This document shows positions 51,391 to 63,840 of a stretch of 64,000 nt of DNA, in pieces. Numbering within the stretch: position 1 is the stretch's first letter; the number at the start of each line of letters is the position of its first letter. Both the position numbers and the translations under genes were made by a program. Location: the NCBI GenBank assembly GCA_026874595.1, contig CM049318.1:45178456-45242455 (forward strand). Direction: 5' to 3'. The notes under the pieces are model-generated. The model did not search any database. It had not been told where the DNA came from and saw only the letters and a program-made list of their open reading frames with translations. This DNA is from Sipunculus nudus (lineage: Eukaryota > Annelida > Sipuncula > Golfingiida > Sipunculidae).

Positions 51391-53842
51391 GCGAAAAAAA
51401 ACGTTTGTAACAGGGTCTTAATGGCCTAATGAAGCTTCTAAAACGCTTCTTTCGCAATTTAAATCGGCCATTTTTGCACAAAACACGATCTTGTATTACG
51501 CGAAAACCGAGCTGATTTCGGCGAAAACGACGTTTGTAACAGGTCTAAATGGCCCAATGAAGCTTCTAAAACGCTTCTTTCGCAATTTAAATCGGCCATT
51601 TTTGCACAAAACACGCTCTTGTATTACGCGAAAAACCGAGCTGATTTCGGGCGAAAAAAACGTTTGTAACAGGTCTTAATGCCTAATGAAGCTTCTAAAA
51701 CGCTTCTTTCGCAATAAAATCGGCCATTTTTGCACAAAACACGATCTTGTATTACGCGAAAACCGAGCTGATTTCGGCGAAAACGACGTTTGTAACAGGG
51801 TCTAAATGGCCCAATGAAGCTTCTAAAACGCTTCTTTCGCAATTTAAATCGGCCATTTTTGCACAAAACACGCTCTTGTATTACGCGAAACCGAGCTGAT
51901 TTCGGCGAAAACGACGTTTGTAACAGGGTCTAAATGGCCTAATGAAGCTTCTAAAACGCTTCTTTCGCAATTTAAAATCGGTCATTTTTGCACAAAACAC
52001 GATCTTGTATTACGCGAAAACCGAGCTGATTTCGGCGAAACGACGTTTGTAACAGGGTCTAAATGGCCTAATGAAGTTTCTAAAACGCTTCTTTCGCAAT
52101 TTAAATCGGTCATTTTTGCACAAAAACACGATCTTGTATTACGCGAAAACCGAGCTGATTTCGGCGAAAACGACGTTTGTAACAGGGTCTAAATGGCCTA
52201 ATGAAGCTTCTAAAACGCTTCTTTCGCAATTTAAATCGGCCATTTTTGCAAAAAACACGATCTTGTATTACGCGAAAACCGAGCTGATTTCGGCGAAAAC
52301 GACGTTTGTAACAGGGTCTAAATGGCCTAATGAAGTTTCTAAAACGCTTCTTTCGCAATTTAAATCGGCCATTTTTTGCACAAAACACGATCTTGTATTA
52401 CGCGAAAACCGAGCTGATTTCGGCGAAAACGACGTTTTGTAACAGGGACTAAATGGCCTAATGAAGCTTCTAAAACGCTTCTTTCGCAATTAAAATCGGG
52501 CCATTTTGCACAAAACACGATCTTGTATTACGCCGAAAACCGAGCTGATTTGGGCGAAAACGACGTTTGTAACAGGGTCTAAATGGCCTAATGAAGCTTC
52601 TAAAACGCTTCTTTCGCAATTTAAATCGGCCATTTTTGCACAAAACACGATCTTGTATTACGCGAAAACCGAGCTGATTTCGGCGAAAACGACGTTTGTA
52701 ACAGGGTCTAAATGGCCTAATGAAGCTTCTAAAACGCTTCTTTCGCAATTTAAATCGGCCATTTTTGCACAAAACACGATCTTGTATTACGCGAAAACCG
52801 AGCTGATTTCGGCGAAAACGACGTTTTGTAACAGGGTCTAATGGCCTAATGAAGCTTCTAAAACGCTTCTTCGCAATTTAAATCGGCCATTTTTTGCACA
52901 AAACACGATCTTGTATTACGCGAAAACCGAGCTGATTTGGGCGAAAACGACGTTTGTAACAGGGTCTAAATGGCCTAATGAAGCTTCTAAAACGCTTCTT
53001 TCGCAATTTAAATCGGCCATTTTTGCACAAAACACGATCTTGTATTACGCGAAAACCGAGTCTGATTTCGGCGAAAACGACGTTTGTAACAGGGTCTAAA
53101 TGGCCTAATGAAGCTTCTAAACGCTTCTTTCGCAATTTAAATCGGCCATTTTTGCACAAAACACGATCTTGTATTACGCGAAAACCGAGCTGATTTCGGC
53201 GAAAACGACGTTTGTAACAGGGTTTAAATGGCCCTAATGAAGCTTCTAAAACGCTTCTTTCGCAATTTAAATCGGCCATTTTTGCACAAAACACGATCTT
53301 GTATTACGCGAAAACCGAGCTGATTTCGGCGAAAACGACGTTTGTAACAGGGTCTAAATGGCCTAATGAAGCTTCTAAAACGCTTCTTTCGCATTTAAAT
53401 CGGCCATTTTTGCACAAAACACGATCTTGTATTACGCGAAAACCGAGCTGATTTCGGCGAAAACGACGTTTGTAACAGGGTCTAAATGGCCTAATGAAGC
53501 TTCTAAAACGCTTCTTTCGCAATTTAAATCGGCCATTTTTGCACAAAACACGATCTGTATTACGCGAAAACCGAGCTGATTTCGGCGAAAACGACGTTTG
53601 TAACAGGGTCTAAATGGCCTAATGAAGCTTCTAAAACGCTTCTTTCGCAATTTAAATCGGCCATTTTTGCACAAAACACGATCTTGTATTACGCGAAACC
53701 GAGCTGATTTCGGCGAAAACGGACGTTTGTAACAGGGTCTAAATGGCCTAATGAAGCTTCTAAAACGCTTCTTTCGCAATTTAAATCGGCCATTTTTGCA
53801 CAAAACACGATCTTGTATTACGCGAAAACCGAGCTGATTTCG
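51391..53842 (-). repeat. 19-monomer higher-order repeat, copy 1
   Basis: Begins at a monomer with gcgaaaaaaaacg and gggtcttaatgg; the same kind of monomer returns 2452 bp later (19 x 129 = 2451). In between, ordered markers are acacgctctt (about 51611 and 51868), ggtcatt, gaagtttct (about 52074 and 52334), gcaaaaaacacg (about 52248), gggactaaatgg (about 52446) and gatttgggcg (about 52549). The same marker set occurs once, cleanly, at 44.5-46.7 kb. Confidence 0.75.
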
Positions 53843-55812
53843 GCGAAAAAAACGTTTGTAACAGGGTCTTAATGGCCTAATGAAGGCTTCTAAAACGCTT
53901 CTTTCGCAATTTAAATCGGCCATTTTTGCACAAAACACGATCTTGTATTACGCGAAAACGAGCTGATTTCGGCGAAAACGACGTTTGTAACAGGGTCTAA
54001 ATGGCCCAATGAAGCTTCTAAAACGCTTCTTTCGCATTTAAATCGGCCATTTTTGCACAAAACACGCTCTTGTATTACGCGAAAACCGAGCTGATTTCGG
54101 CGAAAACGACGTTTGTAACAGGGTCTAAATGGCCCAATGAGCTTCTAAAACGCTTCTTTCGCAATTTAAATCGGCCATTTTTGCACAAAACACGCTCTGT
54201 ATTACGCGAAAACCGAGCTGATTTCGGCGAAAACGACGTTTGTAACAGGGTCTAAATGGCCTAATGAAGCTTCTAAAACGCTTCTTTCGCAATTTAAATC
54301 GGCCATTTTTGCACAAACACGATCTTGTATTACGCGAAAACCGAGCTGATTTGGGCGAAAACGACGTTTGTAACAGGGTCTAAATGGCCTAATGAAGCTT
54401 CTAAAACGCTTCTTTCGCAATTTAAATCGCCATTTTTGCACAAAACACGATCTTGTATTACGCGAAAACCCGAGCTGATTTCGGCGAAAACGACGTTTGT
54501 AACAGGGTCTAAATGGCCTAATGAAGCTTCTAAAACGCTTCTTTCGCAATTTAAATCGGTCATTTTTGCACAAAACACGATCTTGTATTACGCGAAAACC
54601 GAGCTGATTTCGGCGAAAACGACGTTTGTAACAGGGTCTAAATGGCCTAATGAAGCTTCTAAAACGCTTCTTTCGCAATTTAAATCGGCCATTTTTGCAA
54701 AAAACACGATCTTGTATTACGCGAAAACCGAGCTGATTTCGGCGAAAACGACGTTTGTAACAGGGTCTAAATGGCCTAATGAAGTTTCTAAAACGCTTCT
54801 TTCGCAATTTAAATCGGCCATTTTTGCACAAAACACGATCTTGTATTAACGCGAAAACCGAGCTGATTTCGGCGAAAACGACGTTTGTAACAGGGACTAA
54901 ATGGCCTAATGAAGCTTCTAAAACGCTTCTTTCGCAATTTAAATCGGCCCATTTTTGCACAAAACACGATCTTGTATTACGCGAAAACCGAGCTGATTTG
55001 GGCGAAAACGACGTTTGTAACAGGGTCTAAATGGCCTAATGAAGCTTCTAAAACGCTTCTTTCGCAATTTAATCGGCCATTTTTGCACAAAACACGATCT
55101 TGTATTACGCGAAAACCGAGCTGATTTCGGCGAAAACGACGTTTGTAACAGGGTCTAAATGGCCTAATGAAGCTTCTAAAACGCTTCTTTCGCAATTAAA
55201 ATCGCGCCATTTTTGCACAAAACACGATCTTGTATTACGCGAAAACCGAGCTGATTTCGGCGAAAACGACGTTTGTAACAGGGTCTAAATGGCCTAATGA
55301 AGCTTCTAAAACGCTTCTTTCGCAATTTAAATCGGCCATTTTTGCACAAACACGATCTTGTATTACGCGAAAACCGAGCTGATTTCGGCGAAAACGACGT
55401 TTGTAACAGGGTCTAAATGGCCTAATGAAGCTTCTAAAACGCTTCTTTCGCAATTTAAATCGGCCATTTTTGCACAAAACACGATCTTGTATTACGCGAA
55501 AAACCGAGCTGATTTGGCGAAACGACGTTTGTAACAGGGTCTAAATGGCCTAATGAAGCTTCTAAAACGCTTCTTTCGCAATTTAAATCGGCCATTTTTG
55601 CACAAAACACGATCTTGTATTACGCGAAAACCGAGCTGATTTCGGCGAAAACGACGTTTGTACAGGGTCTAAATGGCCTAATGAAGCTTCTAAAACGCTT
55701 CTTTGGCAATTTAAATCGGCCATTTTTGCACAAAACACGATCTTGTATTAACGCGAAAACCGAGCTGATTTCGGCGAAAACGACGTTTGTAACAGGGTTT
55801 AAATGGCCTAAT
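53843..55812 (-). repeat. 19-monomer higher-order repeat, copy 2 (incomplete)
   Basis: Repeats the marker order of 51391-53842: gaaaaaaacg (53843), acacgctctt (about 54063), ggtcatt (about 54558), gcaaaaaacacg (about 54697), gaagtttct (about 54783), gggactaaatgg (about 54894) and gatttgggcg (about 54996). It ends at the duplicated gaagctt at 55813-55826. Confidence 0.72.
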
Positions 55813-55826
55813 GAAGCTTGAAGCTT
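55813..55826. repeat. Tandem gaagctt at a sharp quality boundary
   Basis: The word gaagctt is present twice in a row, giving one monomer a 7-bp insertion. It sits exactly where indel-rich satellite to the left meets clean consensus satellite to the right. It could be an assembly seam, or a real exchange point at the HindIII-containing palindrome gaagcttc. Confidence 0.7.
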
Positions 55827-55829
55827 CTA

Positions 55830-58800
55830 AAACGCTTCTTTCGCAATTTAAATCGGCCATTTTTGCACAAAACACGATCTTGTATTACGCGAAAACCGAG
55901 CTGATTTCGGCGAAAACGACGTTTGTAACAGGGTCTAAATGGCCTAATGAAGCTTCTAAAACGCTTCTTTCGCAATTTAAATCGGCCATTTTTGCACAAA
56001 ACACGATCTTGTATTACGCGAAAACCGAGCTGATTTCGGCGAAAACGACGTTTGTAACAGGGTCTAAATGGCCTAATGAAGCTTCTAAAACGCTTCTTTC
56101 GCAATTTAAATCGGCCATTTTTGCACAAAACACGATCTTGTATTACGCGAAAACCGAGCTGATTTCGGCGAAAACGACGTTTGTAACAGGGTCTAAATGG
56201 CCTAATGAAGCTTCTAAAACGCTTCTTTCGCAATTTAAATCGGCCATTTTTGCACAAAACACGATCTTGTATTACGCGAAAACCGAGCTGATTTCGGCGA
56301 AAACGACGTTTGTAACAGGGTCTAAATGGCCTAATGAAGCTTCTAAAACGCTTCTTTCGCAATTTAAATCGGCCATTTTTGCACAAAACACGATCTTGTA
56401 TTACGCGAAAACCGAGCTGATTTCGGCGAAAACGACGTTTGTAACAGGGTCTAAATGGCCTAATGAAGCTTCTAAAACGCTTCTTTCGCAATTTAAATCG
56501 GCCATTTTTGCACAAAACACGATCTTGTATTACGCGAAAACCGAGCTGATTTCGGCGAAAACGACGTTTGTAACAGGGTCTTAATGGCCTAATGAAGCTT
56601 CTAAAACGCTTCTTTCGCAATTTAAATCGGCCATTTTTGCACAAAACACGATCTTGTATTACGCGAAAACCGAGCTGATTTCGGCGAAAACGACGTTTGT
56701 AACAGGGTCTAAATGGCCTAATGAAGCTTCTAAAACGCTTCTTTCGCAATTTAAATCGGCCATTTTTGCACAAAACACGATCTTGTATTACGCGAAAACC
56801 GAGCTGATTTCGGCGAAAACGACGTTTGTAACAGGGTCTAAATGGCCTAATGAAGCTTCTAAAACGCTTCTTTCGCAATTTAAATCGGCCATTTTTGCAC
56901 AAAACACGATCTTGTATTACGCGAAAACCGAGCTGATTTCGGCGAAAACGACGTTTGTAACAGGGTCTAAATGGCCTAATGAAGCTTCTAAAACGCTTCT
57001 TTCGCAATTTAAATCGGCCATTTTTGCACAAAACACGATCTTGTATTACGCGAAAACCGAGCTGATTTCGGCGAAAACGACGTTTGTAACAGGGTCTAAA
57101 TGGCCTAATGAAGCTTCTAAAACGCTTCTTTCGCAATTTAAATCGGCCATTTTTGCACAAAACACGATCTTGTATTACGCGAAAACCGAGCTGATTTCGG
57201 CGAAAACGACGTTTGTAACAGGGTCTAAATGGCCTAATGAAGCTTCTAAAACGCTTCTTTCGCAATTAAAATCGGCCATTTTTGCACAAAACACGATCTT
57301 GTATTACGCGAAAACCGAGCTGATTTCGGCGAAAACGACGTTTGTAACAGGGTCTAAATGGCCTAATGAAGCTTCTAAAACGCTTCTTTCGCAATTTAAA
57401 TCGGCCATTTTTGCACAAAACACGATCTTGTATTACGCGAAAACCGAGCTGATTTCGGCGAAAACGACGTTTGTAACAGGGTCTAAATGGCCTAATGAAG
57501 CTTCTAAAACGCTTCTTTCGCAATTTAAATCGGCCATTTTTGCACAAAACACGATCTTGTATTACGCGAAAACCGAGCTGATTTCGGCGAAAACGACGTT
57601 TGTAACAGGGTCTAAATGGCCTAATGAAGCTTCTAAAACGCTTCTTTCGCAATTTAAATCGGCCATTTTTGCACAAAACACGATCTTGTATTACGCGAAA
57701 ACCGAGCTGATTTCGGCGAAAACGACGTTTGTAACAGGGTCTAAATGGCCTAATGAAGCTTCTAAAACGCTTCTTTCGCAATTTAAATCGGCCATTTTTG
57801 CACAAAACACGATCTTGTATTACGCGAAAACCGAGCTGATTTCGGCGAAAACGACGTTTGTAACAGGGTCTAAATGGCCTAATGAAGCTTCTAAAACGCT
57901 TCTTTCGCAATTTAAATCGGCCATTTTTGCACAAAACACGATCTTGTATTACGCGAAAACCGAGCTGATTTCGGCGAAAACGACGTTTGTAACAGGGTCT
58001 AAATGGCCTAATGAAGCTTCTAAAACGCTTCTTTCGCAATTTAAATCGGCCATTTTTGCACAAAACACGATCTTGTATTACGCGAAAACCGAGCTGATTT
58101 CGGCCAAAACGACGTTTGTAACAGGGTTTAAATGGCCTAATGAAGCTTCTAAAACGCTTCTTTCGCAATTTAAATCGGCCATTTTTGCACAAAACACGAT
58201 CTTGTATTACGCGAAAACCGAGCTGATTTCGGCGAAAACGACGTTTGTAACAGGGTCTAAATGGCCTAAGGAAGCTTCTAAAACGCTTCTTTTGCAATTT
58301 AAATCGGCCATTTTTGCACAAAACACGATCTTGTATTACGCGAAAACCGAGCTGATTTCGGCGAAAACGACGTTTGTAACAGGGTCTAAATGGCCTAATG
58401 AAGCTTCTAAAACGCTTCTTTCGCAATTTAAATCGGCCATTTTTGCACAAAACACGATCTTGTATTACGCGAAAACCGAGCTGATTTCGGCGAAAACGAC
58501 GTTTGTAACAGGGTCTAAATGGCCTAATGAAGCTTCTAAAACGCTTCTTTCGCAATTTAAATCGGCCATTTTTGCACAAAACACGATCTTGTATTACGCG
58601 AAAACCGAGCTGATTTCGGCGAAAACGACGTTTGTAACAGGGTCTAAATGGCCTAATGAAGCTTCTAAAACGCTTCTTTCGCAATTTAAATCGGCCATTT
58701 TTGCACAAAACACGATCTTGTATTACGCGAAAACCGAGCTGATTTCGGCGAAAACGACGTTTGTAACAGGGTCTAAATGGCCTAATGAAGCTTCTAAAAC

Positions 58801-59440
58801 GCTTCTTTCGCAATTTAAATCGGCCATTTTTGCACAAAACACGATCTTGTATTACGCGAAAACCGAGCTGATTTCGGCGAAAACGACGTTTGTAACAGGG
58901 TCTTAATGGCCTAATGAAGCTTCTAAAACGCTTCTTTCGCAATTTAAATCGGCCATTTTTGCACAAAACACGATCTTGTATTACGCGAAAACCGAGCTGA
59001 TTTCGGCGAAAACGACGTTTGTAACAGGGTCTTAATGGCCTAATGAAGCTTCTAAAACGCTTCTTTCGCAATTTAAATCGGCCATTTTTGCACAAAACAC
59101 GATCTTGTATTACGCGAAAACCGAGCTGATTTCGGCGAAAACGACGTTTGTAACAGGGTCTAAATGGCCTAATGAAGCTTCTAAAACGCTTCTTTCGCAA
59201 TTTAAATCGGCCATTTTTGCACAAAACACGATCTTGTATTACGCGAAAACCGAGCTGATTTCGGCGAAAACGACGTTTGTAACAGGGTCTAAATGGCCTA
59301 ATGAAGCTTCTAAAACGCTTCTTTCGCAATTTAAATCGGCCATTTTTGCACAAAACACGATCTTGTATTACGCGAAAACCGAGCTGATTTCGGCGAAAAC
59401 GACGTTTGTAACAGGGTCTTAATGGCCTAATGAAGCTTCT
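55830..59440 (-). repeat. Highly homogeneous satellite block
   Basis: About 28 monomers with very few departures from consensus and no indels that I can see. The exceptions are gggtcttaatgg (about 56577, 58899, 59028, 59415), gcaattaaaatcgg (57266), and the linked pair ggccaaaacgacg with gggtttaaatgg (about 58103-58130) plus cctaaggaagc with cttttgcaat (about 58265-58292). That linked pair is the exact complement of the pair found in the left arm near 2.55-2.75 kb and 6.04-6.23 kb. Confidence 0.85.
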
Positions 59441-59952
59441 AAAACGCTTCTTTCGCAATTTAAAACGGCCATTTTTGCACAAAACACGATCTTGTATTAC
59501 GCGAAAACCGAGCTGATTTCGGCGAAAACGACGTTTGTAACAGGGTCTAAATGGCCTAATGAAGCTTCTAAAACGCTTCTTTCGCAATTTAAATCGGCCA
59601 TTTTTGCACAAAACACGATCTTGTATTACGCGAAAACCGAGCTGATTTCGGCAAAAAAGACGTTTGTAACAGGGTCTAAATGGCCTAATGAAGCTTCTAA
59701 AACGCTTCTTTCGCAATTTAAATCGGCCATTTTTGCACAAAACACGATCTTGTATTACGCGAAAACCGAGCTGATTTCGGCGAAAACGACGTTTGTAACA
59801 GGGTCTAAATGGCCCAATGAAGCTTCTAAAACGCTTCTTTCGCAATTTAAATCGGCCATTTTGCACAAAACACGATCTTGTATTACGCGAAAACCGAGCT
59901 GATTTCGGCGAAAACGACGTTTGTAACAGGGTCTAAATGGCCTAATGAAGCT

Positions 59953-62900
59953 TCTAAAATGCTTCTATCGCAATTTAAATCGGCCATTTTTGCACAAAAC
60001 ACAATCTTGTATTACGCGAAAACCGAGCTGATTTCGGCGAAAACGACGTTTGTAACAGGGACTAAATGGCCTAATGAAGCTTCTAAAACGCTTCTTTCGC
60101 AATTTAAATCGGCCATTTTTGCACAAAACACGATCTTGTATTACGCGAAAACCGAGCTGATTTCGGCGAAAACGACGTTTGTAACAGGGTCTAAATGGCC
60201 TAATGAAGCTTCTAAAACGCTTCTTTCGCAATTTAAATCGGCCAATTTTGCACAAAACACGATCTTGTATTACGCGAAAACCGAGCTGATTTCGGCGAAA
60301 ACGACGTTTGTAACAGGGTCTAAATGGCCTAATGAAGCTTCTAAAACGCTTCTTTCGCAATTTAAATCGGCCATTTTTGCACAAAACACGATCTTGTATT
60401 ACGCGAAAACCGAGCTGATTTCGGCGAAAACGACGTTTGTAACAGGGTCTAAATGGCCTAATGAAGCTTCTAAAACGCTTCTTTCGCAATTTTAATCGGC
60501 CATTTTTGCACAAAACACGATCTTGTATTACGCGAAAACCGAGCTGATTTCGGCGAAAACGACGTTTGTAACAGGGTCTAAATGGCCTAATGAAGCTTCT
60601 AAAACGCTTCTTTCGCAATTTAAATCGGCCATTTTTGCACAAAACACGATCTTGTATTACGCGAAAACCGAGCCCATTTCGGCGAAAACGACGTTTGTAA
60701 CAGGGTCTAAATGGCCTAATGAAGCTTCTAAAACGCTTCTTTCGCAATTTAAATCGGCCATTTTTGCACAAAACACGATCTTGTATTACGCGAAAACCGA
60801 GCTGATTTCGGCGAAAACGACGTTTGTAACAGGGTCTAAATGACCTAATGAAGCTTCTAAAACGCTTCTTTCGCAATTTAAATCGGCCATTTTTGCACAA
60901 AACACGATCTTGTATTACGCGAAAACCGAGCTGATTTCGGCGAAAACGACGTTTGTAACAGGGTCTAAATGGCCTAATGAAGCTTCTAAAACGCTTCTTT
61001 CGCAATTTAAATCGGCCAATTTTGCACAAAACACGATCTTGTATTACGCGAAAACCGAGCTGATTTCGGCGAAAACGACGTTTGTAACAGGGTCTAAATG
61101 GCCTAATGAAGCTTCTAAAACGCTTCTTTCGCAATTTAAATCGGCCATTTTTGCACAAAACACGATCTTGTATTACGCGAAAACCGAGCTGATTTCGGCG
61201 AAAACGACGTTTGTAACAGGGTCTAAATGGCCTAATGAAGCTTCTAAAACGCTTCTTTCGCAATTTAAATCGGCCATTTTTGCACAAAACACGATCTTGT
61301 ATTACGCGAAAACCGAGCTGATTTCGGCGAAAACGACGTTTGTAACAGGGTCTAAATGGCCTAATGAAGCTTCTAAAACGCTTCTTTCGCAATTTAAATC
61401 GGCCATTTTTGCACAAAACACGATCTTGTATTACGCGAAAACCGAGCCCATTTCGGCGAAAACGACGTTTGTAACAGGGTCTAAATGGCCTAATGAAGCT
61501 TCTAAAACGCTTCTTTCGCAATTTAAATCGGCCATTTTTGCACAAAACACGATCTTGTATTACGCGAAAACCGAGCTGATTTCGGCGAAAACGACGTTTG
61601 TAACAGGGTCTAAATGGCCTAATGAAGCTTCTAAAACGCTTCTTTCGCAATTTAAATCGGCCATTTTTGCACAAAACACGATCTTGTATTACGCGAAAAC
61701 CGAGCTGATTTCGGCGAAAACGACGTTTGTAACAGGGTCTAAATGGCCTAATGAAGCTTCTAAAACGCTTCTTTCGCAATTTAAATCGGCCAATTTTGCA
61801 CAAAACACGATCTTGTATTACGCGAAAACCGAGCTGATTTCGGCGAAAACGACGTTTGTAACAGGGTCTAAATGGCCTAATGAAGCTTCTAAAACGCTTC
61901 TTTCGCAATTTAAATCGGCCATTTTTGCACAAAACACGATCTTGTATTACGCGAAAACCGAGCCCATTTCGGCGAAAACGACGTTTGTAACAGGGTCTAA
62001 ATGGCCTAATGAAGCTTCTAAAACGCTTCTTTCGCAATTTAAATCGGCCATTTTTGCACAAAACACGATCTTGTATTACGCGAAAACCGAGCTGATTTCG
62101 GCGAAAACGACGTTTGTAACAGGGTCTAAATGGCCTAATGAAGCTTCTAAAACGCTTCTTTCGCAATTTAAATCGGCCATTTTTGCACAAAACACGATCT
62201 TGTATTACGCGAAAACCGAGCTGATTTCGGCGAAAACGACGTTTGTAACAGGGTCTAAATGGCCTAATGAAGCTTCTAAAACGCTTCTTTCGCAATTTAA
62301 ATCGGCCATTTTTGCACAAAACACGATCTTGTATTACGCGAAAACCGAGCTGATTTCGGCGAAAACGACGTTTGTAACAGGGTCTAAATGGCCTAATGAA
62401 GCTTCTAAAACGCTTCTTTCGCAATTTAAATCGGCCATTTTTGCAGAAAACACGATCTTGTATTACGCGAAAACCGAGCTGATTTCGGCGAAAACGACGT
62501 TTGTAACAGGGTCTAAATGGCCTAATGAAGCTTCTAAAACGCTTCTTTCGCAATTTAAATCGGCCATTTTTGTACAAAACACGATCTTGTATTACGCGAA
62601 AACCGAGCTGATTTCGGCGAAAACGACGTTTGTAACAGGGTCTAAATGGCCCAATGAAGCTTCTAAAACGCTTCTTTCGCAATTTAAATCGGCCATTTTT
62701 GCACAAAACACGATCTTGTATTACGCGAAAACCGAGCTGATTTCGGCGAAAACGACGTTTGTAACAGGGTCTAAATGGCCTAATGAAGCTTCTAAAATGC
62801 TTCTATCGCAATTTAAATCGGCCATTTTTGCACAAAACACAATCTTGTATTACGCGAAAACCGAGCTGATTTCGGCGAAAACGACGTTTGTAACAGTGTC

Positions 62901-63170
62901 TAAATGGCCTAATGAAGCTTCTAAAACGCTTCTTTCGCAATTTAAATCGGCCATTTTTGCACAAAACACGATCTTGTATTACGCGAAAACCGAGCCCATT
63001 TCGGCGAAAACGACGTTTGTAACAGGGTCTAAATGGCCTAATGAAGCTTCTAAAACGCTTCTTTCGAAATTTAAATCGGCCATTTTTGCACAAAACACGA
63101 TCTTGTATTACGCGAAAACCGAGCTGATTTCGGCGAAAACGACGTCTGTAACAGGGTCTAAATAGCCTAA
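59953..63170 (-). repeat. 22-monomer-offset duplication
   Basis: The paired variants tctaaaatgcttctatcg and acacaatcttg occur at 59953-60004 and again at 62791-62842, an offset of 2838 bp, exactly 22 x 129. An accgagccc monomer follows both, 718 bp after the first and 202 bp after the second; the 516-bp difference is exactly four monomers. Confidence 0.82.
60241..62000 (-). repeat. 6-monomer (774-bp) higher-order repeat
   Basis: The variant gccaattttgc lies at 60241, 61015 and 61789, exactly 774 bp (6 x 129) apart. The variant agcccatttcgg lies 430 bp after the first two (60671 and 61445) and 172 bp after the third (61961). The third copy has therefore lost exactly two monomers (258 bp). Confidence 0.9.
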
Positions 63171-63399
63171 TGAAGCTTCTAAAACGCTTCTTTCGCAATT
63201 TAAATCGGCCATTTTTGCACAAAACACGATCTTGTATTACGCGAAAACCGAGCTGATTTCGGCGAAAACGACGTTTGTAACAGGGTCTAAATGGCCTAAT
63301 GAAGCTTCTAAAACGCTTCTTTCGCAATTTAAATCGGCCATTTTTGCACAAAACACGATCTTGTATTACGCGAAAACCGAGCTGATTTCGGCGAAAACG

Positions 63400-63840
63400 A
63401 CATTTGTAACAGGGTCTAAATGGCCTTATAATGCTTCTACAAACGCTTCTGTCGCAATTTAAGTCGGCCATTTTTGCACAAAACACGATCCTGTATTACG
63501 CGAAAACCGAACTGATTTCGGCGAAAACGACGTTTGTAACCGGTTATCAACTGGACTAATGAAGCTTCTAAAACGCTTCTTTCGCAATTTAAATCGGCAA
63601 TTTTTGCACAAAACACGATCTTGTATTACGCGAAAACCGAGCTGATTTCGGCGAAAACGACCTTTGGAACAGGGTCTAAATGGCCTAATGAAGCTTCTAA
63701 AACGCTTCTTTCGCAATTTATGTCGGCCATTTTTGCAGAAAACACGATGTTGTATTACGCGAAAACCGAGTTGATTTTGGCGAAAACGACGTTTGTAACA
63801 GGGTCTAAACGGCCTAATGAAGCTTCCAAAACGCTTCTTT
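63400..63840 (-). repeat. Substitution-rich monomers
   Basis: Three to four monomers with far more base changes than elsewhere: ttataatgcttctacaaac (about 63426), ttctgtcgc, tttaagtcgg, gatcctg, a replaced segment ccggttatcaactggac (63540-63556) where cagggtctaaatggcc is expected, cctttggaac (63661), tttatgtcgg, gatgttg, gagttgattttgg and taaacggcc. Changes are mainly substitutions. The last 160 bases of the window are consensus again. Isolated extra substitutions already appear at 62.9-63.17 kb. Confidence 0.85.

Larger units (their letters stand above)
49600..55830 (-). repeat. Satellite with dense 1-bp indels
   Basis: Many monomers here carry one or more single-base losses or gains, for example near 49606, 49617, 49919, 49974, 50010, 50060, 50079, 50141, 50171, 50229, 50502, 50640, 50680, 50741, 50753, 50838, 50926, 51067, 51190, 51543, 51713, 52875, 53557, 53697, 54018, 54140, 54195, 54429, 55072 and 55660. 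Losses and gains are mixed and often outside long homopolymers (gattcggcg, cctatgaag). The flanks at 47-49.5 kb and after 55.83 kb are almost free of them. The abrupt edges suggest an under-corrected long-read segment; a true decayed block is the alternative. Confidence 0.8.

Noticed and set aside
59965..62706. Open frame of about 913 residues on the minus strand, and similar long frames throughout
   Set aside because: It is a 43-residue unit repeated with the satellite period. The opposite strand is open at the same place, breaks fall on random variant monomers, and I see no known domain, start context or codon pattern. Not annotated as a gene.
63540..63556. Insertion of a foreign element in the substituted segment
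   Set aside because: Monomer length changes by only about one base and the flanks align without a target-site duplication, so clustered substitution is simpler.
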